Assembly (NCBI RefSeq): GCF_029360765.1
Contig: NZ_JARKNA010000013.1
Location: 86,600 to 150,599, forward strand
Direction of reading: 5' to 3'
Source of the DNA: Terrimonas pollutisoli
GTDB taxonomy: Bacteria > Bacteroidota > Bacteroidia > Chitinophagales > Chitinophagaceae
DNA: 64,000 nt
Part shown: piece by piece, positions 42,450 through 50,411 of the stretch
How positions within the stretch are numbered: the stretch's first letter is position 1
Layout: each line of letters opens with the position of its first letter
Made by a program: the position numbers and the translations under genes
Notes under the pieces: model-generated
What the model saw: the letters and a program-made list of their open reading frames with translations, nothing else
Database searches by the model: none
Told to the model about the DNA's origin: nothing

Positions 42450-45400
42450 TTAAAACTTAACATTCAGGTTTATTCCATAACTCCTTGTAACAGGTACACC
42501 ACCTCTTTCAAGACCCTGTTCATTACCATTCTGATAATTTGATTCAGGGTCAACGTTGGGCACCTTATTCAGGAAATTAGCCAGGTTGCGGGCTACAAGT
42601 GAAATATTAATACCCTGGATAGGTGTTTTGTTCAGGATTTTTTTTGGAACGCTATAGCCAAGGCTAACTGATCTCAACTTGATAAAATCTGATGAGTATA
42701 AGAAATGAGCGGTTTCTCCGAACGCCCACGATCTCCAGTAAAGCTGGGCAGGAACTGTTACATTAACGGGAGCTCCACTGGGATCTGCTCCACTTACGGG
42801 TATACCACCTTGCCTGCCCGGCAAAGTGCCTTTATGCAAACCAAGCCTGTACCCAAGATAGTTGGTAGATGAAAATACATCGCCGCCAAATTTTCCGTCA
42901 ACAAGGACAGACAGTATAAAGTTTTTATAAGTAAGATCACTTGTAAAGCCCATTGTAAATGGGGATACGCCTTTACCAACTGTCACCAATTGTCCGCGGC
43001 GCAGTGTGCCATCCGAATTGTAAACCAGGTCTCCTTTCGAATCCCTTTCATAGACATAGGCTTTGATGATACCAAAGGGCTCGCCTTCTTCCAATACGAC
43101 AAAAGCATTACCATCCCTGTTATCGGCAAGTGTTTTTGATTTAAGCTCATCGGTAAGTTTTACAACCTTGCTCTTGTTGTGAGCCATATTAAATCCGGCA
43201 TTCCAGCTAAAGTCCTTTGTTCTGACAGGAATACCACTAATCTGTAATTCTATGCCTCTGTTCTGGATTTCACCTACATTAATTTTTGTAGTACCATAAC
43301 CAGAACTGATGGATACGTTTGCATCAGCGATATCGTTGATCGTTTTTTTGTTGTACCAGGCGAAATCTATGCTCAGGCGATTTTTCAAAAATGAATTTTC
43401 AGCGCCGATTTCTATCGTTTTTACTTCATAGGGCTGCAAATTCGCATTAGGTATATTGCCTCCATTGGTACCTACCAGGGGCTGACCAAAATAACCTTGT
43501 CCGACAGGTGTATACGTCAGCACCAAAGCATATGCATCAGGTAATCCGCCACCAACACTACCCCAACCTGCCCTCAGTTTACCATAACTCCACCATGATG
43601 GCAATTTGACAATATCCGAATAAACAATACTGGTATTAATGGAAGGATAAAAAATATGATTGCTTTCAGGACTAAGTGTAGAGAACCAGTCTTCACGGCC
43701 GGTAAGACTTAAGAATGCAAAATTCTTATAGCCTATGTCAGCGGAAGCAAACACGGAGTTAACTTCTGATTCGGCAAAATCTTCGCTGGAACTCTTGTTC
43801 TTGATATTCCCATAAAAATATTGAAACGGAACGATGAATTCGCTACCACCATAATTGGTTCCTTTACGACGATTATGCTGCCTGTTGGCGCCAACGATTA
43901 CGTTCACATCGAAATCAGTAAAGACTTTATTTTTATATCCTAACTGCCCTTCGGTATTATATTCATACCTCGATTGCTGCACAATGTTCATGCTCCCGGT
44001 TGGTCTGTACTGGATGCCTGTAGGCTCAATCTCCCAATATTCATAATTGATATAGTCAATACCAAATTTTCCTTTTGCGTAGAATTGGGGAGTAATATTA
44101 TAAGTGAGAATGGTAGAACCAATAAACCGGTTCCTCCTGTCTTTGTTCTTTACGTAGTCAGTAGCAAAATAAGGTGTTTGCTGAAAAACATTGCTTCCTA
44201 AATGTTTAGCCTCTCCTCCCGTTGAGTCCACTCCCGGCTTCAACCATCTTACATCAATATTAGTTGCCAATTGGTAAACTGTAAGGTTGGCATTTTTAGG
44301 TGCATCAGAGAGAAAGGGCCTGTTGTTTGCCTTTTCAATGATGTATTGGCCGTTTGTTTCTATCGTTATTTTTTTATTAGGCGTTGCATTCAACGATAAA
44401 GCGAAATTTTGCCGATCAAACCCCGCATTGGGAAGTATAGCATTATTTTTAACATTACCCACTGAAAACCGGTAATTAATATTATTACCTCCACCGAAAA
44501 GCGCTAACGTGTTGGACCAGGTTTTTCCATTATCATAGAAATTTTTGAGATTGTCTTTTTGTGCACTGTACGGATGCATATTACCATCAATAGTGAGTAC
44601 CTGGGATCCATCTAATTTTGCACCCCAGGAAAAAAGAGCCCTGTCCCGTGCGTCTATAAGGTTGGGTGGCTTTTCACCCAAGTTCCCGGCTCCGTATTCA
44701 TATTGCCAGTCCGTGGTTTTAAGAACTTTATCCATTGTATAGTTGGAATTGAACTCAACACCAATACCCTGTCCAGCTCTACCTTTCTTTGTAGTTATAA
44801 GAATTACACCATTGGATCCTCTGGAACCATATAAGGCAGAGGCATTGCTTCCTTTTAATACAGAAATATCCGCTATGTCGTCCGGGTTAAAAGAGGATAA
44901 CCCGTCACCTCTGTCAACACCGCCCCAGCGACCGGCATTGCCCTGTTGTGTATTATCGATAGGAATACCATCAATGACATAAAGCGGTTGATTATTGCCG
45001 GATGCAGAAGTAGCACCCCTGATAACAACTCTGCTTGATCCGCCAGGCCCGGTAGCCATACCAGAGGCATTAACTCCGGCTACACGACCCGACAAAGCGG
45101 TACCTAAATTTATTTCCCTGGCTTTAGTGAGATCATCGCCTTTTACCTGTCCAACAGCATATCCCAGCACTCTTTTTTGTTTTTTAATACCTAAAGCGGT
45201 AACAACTACTTCGGAAAGCTCTTCGTTTGAAACTGTCAACACAATAGTAACATTGTTTTCATCAGCTGCTATTGCTACTTCACGGGCAGCATAGCCTACT
45301 GATGAAATTTCAAGGGTAATATTTCCTGTTGGTACTGAAAAACCAAATCTCCCTTCTGAATTGGTAGTAGTAATATTTGATTGCCCTTTTACTTTTACCG

Positions 45401-45521
45401 TTGCGGAAACGATTCCTATATTTTGCGCATCGGTAACCAAGCCCGTAAGCGAACGATTTTGTGCTTTTAAACTGATGCAAGAGAAGAGCATCAGCCCTAT
45501 GATAGAAAGTAGTCCTTTCAT
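42450..45521 (-). CDS. SusC-type TonB-dependent transporter without STN domain
   Basis: The ATG at 45521 starts a clean signal peptide (MKGLLSIIGLMLFSCISLKAQ). A carboxypeptidase-regulatory-like domain follows (LTGLVTDAQNIGIVSATV), then the plug (VVVTALGIKKQKRVLGYAVG, RIRGATS-like IRGATSASGNNQPLYVIDG, SNGVILITTKKGRAGQG) and the barrel ending SYGINLNVKF. There is no STN domain, and no FecR or sigma pair is nearby, unlike the SusC at 26-29 kb. Control is more likely through the adjacent ROK repressor. It pairs with the SusD-like gene 10 bp downstream. The frame extends upstream to 45596 but without family homology. Confidence 0.95.
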   Translation of the reverse strand: MKGLLSIIGLMLFSCISLKAQNRSLTGLVTDAQNIGIVSATVKVKGQSNITTTNSEGRFGFSVPTGNITLEISSVGYAAREVAIAADENNVTIVLTVSNEELSEVVVTALGIKKQKRVLGYAVGQVKGDDLTKAREINLGTALSGRVAGVNASGMATGPGGSSRVVIRGATSASGNNQPLYVIDGIPIDNTQQGNAGRWGGVDRGDGLSSFNPDDIADISVLKGSNASALYGSRGSNGVILITTKKGRAGQGIGVEFNSNYTMDKVLKTTDWQYEYGAGNLGEKPPNLIDARDRALFSWGAKLDGSQVLTIDGNMHPYSAQKDNLKNFYDNGKTWSNTLALFGGGNNINYRFSVGNVKNNAILPNAGFDRQNFALSLNATPNKKITIETNGQYIIEKANNRPFLSDAPKNANLTVYQLATNIDVRWLKPGVDSTGGEAKHLGSNVFQQTPYFATDYVKNKDRRNRFIGSTILTYNITPQFYAKGKFGIDYINYEYWEIEPTGIQYRPTGSMNIVQQSRYEYNTEGQLGYKNKVFTDFDVNVIVGANRQHNRRKGTNYGGSEFIVPFQYFYGNIKNKSSSEDFAESEVNSVFASADIGYKNFAFLSLTGREDWFSTLSPESNHIFYPSINTSIVYSDIVKLPSWWSYGKLRAGWGSVGGGLPDAYALVLTYTPVGQGYFGQPLVGTNGGNIPNANLQPYEVKTIEIGAENSFLKNRLSIDFAWYNKKTINDIADANVSISSGYGTTKINVGEIQNRGIELQISGIPVRTKDFSWNAGFNMAHNKSKVVKLTDELKSKTLADNRDGNAFVVLEEGEPFGIIKAYVYERDSKGDLVYNSDGTLRRGQLVTVGKGVSPFTMGFTSDLTYKNFILSVLVDGKFGGDVFSSTNYLGYRLGLHKGTLPGRQGGIPVSGADPSGAPVNVTVPAQLYWRSWAFGETAHFLYSSDFIKLRSVSLGYSVPKKILNKTPIQGINISLVARNLANFLNKVPNVDPESNYQNGNEQGLERGGVPVTRSYGINLNVKF

Positions 45522-45562
45522 AAAGCATTTTTTTAGTTTGATGATTGATTTTAGAAAAAAGT

Positions 45563-45603
45563 TATTGTCTGACGATTTAGAGACAATAGCTGCCAACAGG
45601 CAG
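45563..45603. promoter_or_regulatory. two adjacent inverted repeats in the SusC leader
   Basis: TATTGTCT (45563-45570) and AGACAATA (45581-45588) form an 8 bp-arm repeat with 10 bp spacer. CTGCC/GGCAG (45590-45594, 45599-45603) forms a second, adjacent one. They lie 42-82 bp upstream of the SusC ATG. Either could be the operator of the neighbouring ROK repressor or a 5'-UTR structure; the first has the spacing of a dimeric HTH operator. Confidence 0.45.
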
Positions 45604-45665
45604 TCTCAGAGTGATTTTTTTTCATAAGCAGCAATTTTTAGTGTAAAAAATAAATGTGCAAACGA

Positions 45666-46060
45666 AGATCTAAAAGACTAGAAGCCTAAATTTCACGCTG
45701 TTGTTTTTTTCCGATGAGTAGCTTTCGAATTTTCTCTTGTGCGACGACTCTCCATGCCTAATGCATATCTAAAAGACTAGAAGCCTAAGTTTCATGCTGT
45801 GCTTTTTCCGATGGGTAGCTTTCGGATTTTCTCTTGTGCGACGACTCTCCATGACCAACGCATGTCTAAAAGACTAGAAGCCCAAGTTGTTTCATGATGT
45901 GCTTTTTCCGATGGGTAGCTTTCGGATTTTCTTTTGCAGGGCGACTCTCTGTGACTAATGCAGATCTAAAAAACTAGAAGCCTAAATTTCACGCTGTCGC
46001 TTTTTTTCGATGGGTAGCTTTCGGATTTTCTCTTGCACGACTCTCCATGACTAGTGCAGC
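45666..46060. repeat. four-copy tandem array of about 98 bp derived from the ROK gene 3' end
   Basis: Four head-to-tail units begin at TCTAAAA-type starts at 45669, 45768, 45865 and 45965 (spacing 99, 97 and 100 bp). Each holds CTAGAAGCC, CGATGGGTAGCTTTCGG (with variants) and CTCTCCATGACTAATGCA-type blocks. The fourth unit includes the final about 22 codons and stop of the ROK gene; the other three are downstream copies. They differ from each other by scattered substitutions and small indels, so the array is not brand new. Confidence 0.93.
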
Positions 46061-47200
46061 TGAACCGATTAATTCTGCCTGATAACCCAAAGTTGAAATT
46101 TCTACACTGGTGTTTGCTGCAAGCCTTGGAATACAATGTTCGTTTAATGCCTGTTGGATCGGAGCCAGCCAAACTTTTCCTGCTAAAGCACCCCTTCCAC
46201 TTAATATAATCGATTCCGGATTGATCAAATGAATCAGTATTGCTACACCCCTGCCAATGTTATAGCCAATTTCCGATAACAATTCAACTGCAAACTGATC
46301 TCCTTTTATGGCGGCAGCGATCACCGCCTGTGAATCCTGTTCAAAATGTCCTGAAGGGAAATCACTTCCTAACGCCGATCTCCTTCCGGATCTTAATCCT
46401 TCCGCCGCCTTCTCAATAATTACAAGTAATGACGATTCGGTTTCCAGGCAACCTGTTTTACCACAGGTGCATAGCTTATTGTTATTAAACAATGGCAAAT
46501 GACTAAACTCGCCTGCAAAACCGTTCTGCCCCCTGAATAAATCGCCGTTCAGAATCATTCCTAACCCAATCCCCCAACCGATATTAATCACCATCGCATT
46601 TTTTTTGTTTCGGGCGGTTCCAAAGCGCCATTCAGCTAATGCGATAAGACTCGAATCATTATCTATATATACCGGTAGTTTTAACCTGGTCGACAAAAAA
46701 TCTGTAATTGTTTGTTCCTTGCTTTCGAAAAATGAATAATTGATCCCCTTTTTGAAATCGATAAATCCGGGCATACCGATGCCTACTCCAACAATTTTTG
46801 ATTTATCAATTTTCGAATTAACAATTACTTCCTCTATTTTATCAGCTAATTGGAAAAGCGCATCGGAATTATTTTGAAGTGGCAACTCCAATTTCACAAC
46901 ATCCCCGATATGGCGATTATGTATGTCCATTAAACTGATCCGGGTAACAAATTGATCCATCGCAACGGAGAGTATATAAATACGATCTTCTTTCAACGCA
47001 TAAGTGATAGGACGTCGTCCTCCACTGGAGGGAGCATAACCTGTTTCAATTACGTAGCCCTCGTCCATTAATTCATTAAGGATATTCATTGTAAAAGGGA
47101 TGCTTTTTTCAATTCTATCACTTAAATCTGCACAGGACAGGTTCCTTGAAAAATAAAATTCTCGAAATATCAATCCTTTGTAAAAACTTTTTTTTCCCAT
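45989..47200 (-). CDS. ROK-family transcriptional repressor
   Basis: An N-terminal winged HTH occupies residues about 8-75 (LIFREFYFSRNLSCADLSDRIEKSIPFTMNILNELMDEGYV, GGRRPITYAL). The ROK sugar-kinase-like domain follows: VGVGIGMPGFID, VYIDNDSSLIALAEWRFGTA, NIGWGIGLGMILNGDLFRGQNGFAGEFSH, then the zinc-binding CTCGKTGCLETE, and RGVAILIHLINPESIILSGRGALAG. Relatives such as NagC and Mlc sense amino sugars or glucose and repress transport genes, so it probably controls the SusC/SusD pair downstream. The final residues (MESRARENPKATHRKKATA) are encoded in the fourth unit of a tandem DNA array. The following three units keep the same tail frame open. Confidence 0.93.
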   Translation of the reverse strand: MGKKSFYKGLIFREFYFSRNLSCADLSDRIEKSIPFTMNILNELMDEGYVIETGYAPSSGGRRPITYALKEDRIYILSVAMDQFVTRISLMDIHNRHIGDVVKLELPLQNNSDALFQLADKIEEVIVNSKIDKSKIVGVGIGMPGFIDFKKGINYSFFESKEQTITDFLSTRLKLPVYIDNDSSLIALAEWRFGTARNKKNAMVINIGWGIGLGMILNGDLFRGQNGFAGEFSHLPLFNNNKLCTCGKTGCLETESSLLVIIEKAAEGLRSGRRSALGSDFPSGHFEQDSQAVIAAAIKGDQFAVELLSEIGYNIGRGVAILIHLINPESIILSGRGALAGKVWLAPIQQALNEHCIPRLAANTSVEISTLGYQAELIGSAALVMESRARENPKATHRKKATA

Positions 47201-47428
47201 GTTTTCGGCAGGATGCAGTTAGATTTTCGGTAATTGTTTACCCAAAGTAAGAAACTTTTTAAAAAAATATAAAACTTTACTCTTTTTTTATTAACCTTTT
47301 CCTGGGTTTTGATAGGGTGGTCAACCCTTATTAAGTTTTTCTTGTTATAAGACTTATAAAATGGAATTTTTGCTGCATTGTCAAAATCCCGACAGCTCGA
47401 TAAAGCGTACATTCCGTAAAATTGAATA

Positions 47429-48103
47429 ATGAAAATACTCAAACTAAGTATGACGGGTTTTGTTATAGGTGTTGTGAGCCTGGTATCATGCGCACAAATA
47501 AAAAACAAGGAAAAAATGACAACTGATTTATCATCCCCGGCCTCCCCAGTTACTGCAATTACCGGGGAAACAGATACTGCTTATTTTGCCAATGGATGCT
47601 TTTGGTGTACTGAAGCAATTTTTGAACAACTCAATGGTGTAAAAAGTGCCGTTTCCGGTTATACCGGCGGCCAAACAAAAAATCCAACTTACAAACAAGT
47701 TTGTACCGGTGAAACCGGTCATGCTGAATGCCTTCAGATTGTATATGACCACAAACAAATTAGTTTTGATGAGCTGCTTGAGGTATTTTGGGAAACACAT
47801 GATCCTACCACCCTCAATCGCCAGGGCAATGATGTGGGAACACAATATCGCAGTGGTATCTTTTATGTGAACGAAGAACAAAAGCAAAAATCAGAAAAAT
47901 ATAAAGCTGAGTTAGATAAAAGTGGCGCTTTTGATAATCCTATAGTCACCGAGATCACTCCTTTTTCAACCTTTTATCCTGCAGAAAACTATCACCAGGA
48001 ATATTTTGAGAATAATGAAAACAATAATCCCTATTGTAAAATTGTGATTCGTCCCAAAGTGGATAAATTTAGAAAAGTCTTCAAGGACAAACTAAAAAAA
48101 TAA
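47429..48103 (+). CDS. msrA: lipoprotein peptide-methionine (S)-S-oxide reductase
   Basis: The enzyme repairs Met-S-sulfoxide residues in proteins. The catalytic motif is GCFWCTEAIFE, with C57 as nucleophile and C60 nearby. GYTGGQTKNPTYKQVCTGETGHAE, DPTTLNRQGNDVGTQYRSGIFY, EITPFSTFYPAENYHQEYF are all MsrA signatures, so the assignment is firm. A lipobox (VSLVSC, C21) indicates that this copy is anchored in the envelope and repairs periplasmic or surface proteins, unlike the usual cytoplasmic MsrA. It is divergent from the ROK gene and followed by a hairpin. Confidence 0.95.
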   Translation: MKILKLSMTGFVIGVVSLVSCAQIKNKEKMTTDLSSPASPVTAITGETDTAYFANGCFWCTEAIFEQLNGVKSAVSGYTGGQTKNPTYKQVCTGETGHAECLQIVYDHKQISFDELLEVFWETHDPTTLNRQGNDVGTQYRSGIFYVNEEQKQKSEKYKAELDKSGAFDNPIVTEITPFSTFYPAENYHQEYFENNENNNPYCKIVIRPKVDKFRKVFKDKLKK

Positions 48104-48120
48104 CCCCGCCAATGGCGGGG
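48104..48120 (+). terminator. hairpin directly after msrA
   Basis: CCCCGCC (48104-48110), AAT, GGCGGGG (48114-48120) begins right after the stop codon and is followed by only CTTTCG, a weak U-tract. A probable intrinsic terminator. Confidence 0.6.
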
Positions 48121-48608
48121 CTTTCGATCGGAATCGAATGGTGGCTGAGATTCATAATACTGTTGCTTATAGTTTAGCCAAACAACTGTAATTATTGCGG
48201 TTGGCCAAAAACAAGAAGAGAGTATAAGCAAAGCAGGATAAATAAAATGATTCTGGCAATCAGCACTTCGTTTGTAGAGTTAATTTTCATGGGCACATAT
48301 TTAAGGTTCATAAAGAAGAAAATTTTTGGTATTGGGTCTGGTCAGGTTTTTACTTCACCTGTTCAATTCGGATTAAATTATTATGCTTGCGGACTAAAAC
48401 GAAGTAAAAACCCGGCCCGACACTGTGAAAATATACAGCAAACGGCTAAAATGCAAGCCCAGTACGGATGATGTGACACCTTGATTTGAGTCAACCGAAT
48501 GGATTTCAGAAAGTTGTATAGAAAATTTTTTATTCGGAAATTACTGCGATTCTAGTAAAAACCCACGAGTTTATACGATTACAATTGGTGTATTTACCAA
48601 TCACCTCT
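48121..48608. other. gene-free spacer
   Basis: I see no convincing gene, repeat or RNA here. A 74-codon frame at 48247-48471 lacks any recognisable feature and is probably spurious. An imperfect ATTGGT/ACCAAT hairpin lies close to the convergent stop of the peptide-binding protein gene at 48609. Confidence 0.4.
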
Positions 48609-50252
48609 TCAATCCAGCTTCACTTTTCTTAATTCCAGCAAGTTTAATGCGTTGGGCTTGAAACCCGTAACAGACGGCTGAACTAGCCGAATGACTTTAT
48701 CATACCAAAGTGGAACAACAGGCGCATCATTCATCACTATTTGATCAGCTTGTTGATAAAGCCTGTATCGTATTGAATCATTTTCTTCGACCAGGGCTTT
48801 TTCAAAAAGATCATCAAACCGGGGGTTCTTGTAGCGGGTATAATTGGGAGGCGCCGGGTTTTTAGAATAAAATACCGATAAATAATTCTCGGCATCCGGG
48901 TAATCTGCTATCCAGCTGCCACGAAAAAACAGGGCTCTTGAATTTGAGGTCATTTCTATCAACAAGGATTTTTGAATTGTTTCCACTTGCACAGGAATAC
49001 CGATTCCGTCCAGTTCCTTAGCAATAAAATCCGCCATATCTGAATAAAGCGCAATCGTCAGCAGTTTGATAACCGGCAAACCGTTGCCGTTTTCAAAGCC
49101 TGCCTCAGCCAGAAGTCTTTTGCTTTTAACAGGATCATAGGAGTAACCTTTTACAAAGCCCGTATCAAAGGAAGGTAAACCCATTGGCACAAAACCAGAT
49201 TCAGCCGGGGTACCTATAGAATTACGCAGGTATAACACCATTTTTTTGCGGTCAAATCCATAATTGATTGCCTGCCGCACCTTTCGCAGCACAAGTGGTG
49301 AACCTTTGACCAATTCATTCGTCGAATCAATTAATATCCCCAAATATTCAATATTAAGATATGGATTGACCTGCAGTATTAACTTACCTTCCCAATTTTT
49401 TCGCAGGGTTCCTTTTTTTGTTAAAATCTCATCTTTAAAGGAAGCATCAATATCATTCACAAAGTCGAGTTTGTTTTGCCTGAATAGCAGGAACTCGGTG
49501 GCCTTACTATCATAAAAAGTTGTTTTGATCCCGTCTACATAAGGCAACCGATTCCCCAAACTATCTTTTTCAAAATAGTTTTCATGTTTTGCCAGTATCA
49601 ATGCCTGCCCCTCTTCCCAGGCTACAAAACGAAAAGGCCCTGTTCCCACGGGATGGCGGCGAAATTCATTTCCATATTTTTCCACCGCCTCTTTTGCAAC
49701 AATTGAACAATACTGCATCGAAAGAATCCCAAGAATAGGATTATAAGGCCGCAATAATTTTAACTGAAATGTTGTATCATCAATAGCCCTGAAAGGTTGT
49801 ATCGTATCCACTTTCCGGTTAAAGATCCAGGCACCCGGGCTGGCCGTTCGTTTATCAATGATGCGATAAAAACTGTAAGCAATATCACCGGCGGTAAGTT
49901 TTCTTCCCTTTTTACCGGGAAATGCCTCATCATTATGAAAGAAAACATCGTTTCTTAAGTAAAAAGTATAGGTGAGTCTATCTTCAGAAACCTGCCAGCG
50001 CTTTGCCAGGGATGGAACAATCTTGAGACTATCGTTCACTTCAACCAATGTATTGAATAACTGATGAGCCGGCCACATGGTAGCCTGGCTTTTAGCAAAT
50101 GCCGGATCGAGTGTGGGTATACCCGAATGCTCGTTGTAATGGAAAATTTTTTTCCCGTTTTTTTTATTCTTGCCGTTACATCCTGCGATGAACACGATGC
50201 CAGTAACTATGATCAATGAAAGAATTAAATTATATTTTGTCTTAATAAACAT
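48609..50252 (-). CDS. ABC transporter substrate-binding lipoprotein, peptide/nickel family (SBP_bac_5)
   Basis: The ATG at 50252 starts a lipoprotein signal (VTGIVFIAGC). The family-5 solute-binding fold is clear: IPTLDPAFAKSQATMWPAHQLFNTLVE, LAKRWQVSEDRLTYTFYLRNDVFFHND at the N-lobe, then VRQAINYGFDRKKMVLYL and PNYTRYKNPRFDDLFEKALVEEN. At 547 residues it is normal for oligopeptide or dipeptide binders. No permease or ATPase genes are adjacent, so the partner transporter is elsewhere or the protein works alone. The substrate cannot be deduced. Confidence 0.9.
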   Translation of the reverse strand: MFIKTKYNLILSLIIVTGIVFIAGCNGKNKKNGKKIFHYNEHSGIPTLDPAFAKSQATMWPAHQLFNTLVEVNDSLKIVPSLAKRWQVSEDRLTYTFYLRNDVFFHNDEAFPGKKGRKLTAGDIAYSFYRIIDKRTASPGAWIFNRKVDTIQPFRAIDDTTFQLKLLRPYNPILGILSMQYCSIVAKEAVEKYGNEFRRHPVGTGPFRFVAWEEGQALILAKHENYFEKDSLGNRLPYVDGIKTTFYDSKATEFLLFRQNKLDFVNDIDASFKDEILTKKGTLRKNWEGKLILQVNPYLNIEYLGILIDSTNELVKGSPLVLRKVRQAINYGFDRKKMVLYLRNSIGTPAESGFVPMGLPSFDTGFVKGYSYDPVKSKRLLAEAGFENGNGLPVIKLLTIALYSDMADFIAKELDGIGIPVQVETIQKSLLIEMTSNSRALFFRGSWIADYPDAENYLSVFYSKNPAPPNYTRYKNPRFDDLFEKALVEENDSIRYRLYQQADQIVMNDAPVVPLWYDKVIRLVQPSVTGFKPNALNLLELRKVKLD

Positions 50253-50411
50253 TGCTATCATCTGCGGCTAAATTTACAATGCAATTGAATTTAATTATGA
50301 AATACTTTAAGTAGTCCGCAATACATGCTCAATTGGATTATAAATCCTGGCTGGTGAAGTTCTTTTAACCATCATTCTTCGCTATTCATCCCGGCCGCTT
50401 ATCTTTACCTT

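Noticed and set aside
45666..46060. Regular repeats that could be read as a CRISPR array
   Set aside because: The four units are continuous copies of about 98 bp with no unique spacers and clearly come from the ROK gene 3' end; no cas genes are present.
45966..46172. 68-codon minus-strand frame over the ROK 3' end
   Set aside because: It is a shifted-frame shadow of the ROK coding sequence and the tandem array.
48247..48471. 74-codon frame between msrA and the peptide-binding protein
   Set aside because: There is no signal, motif or partner to support it.
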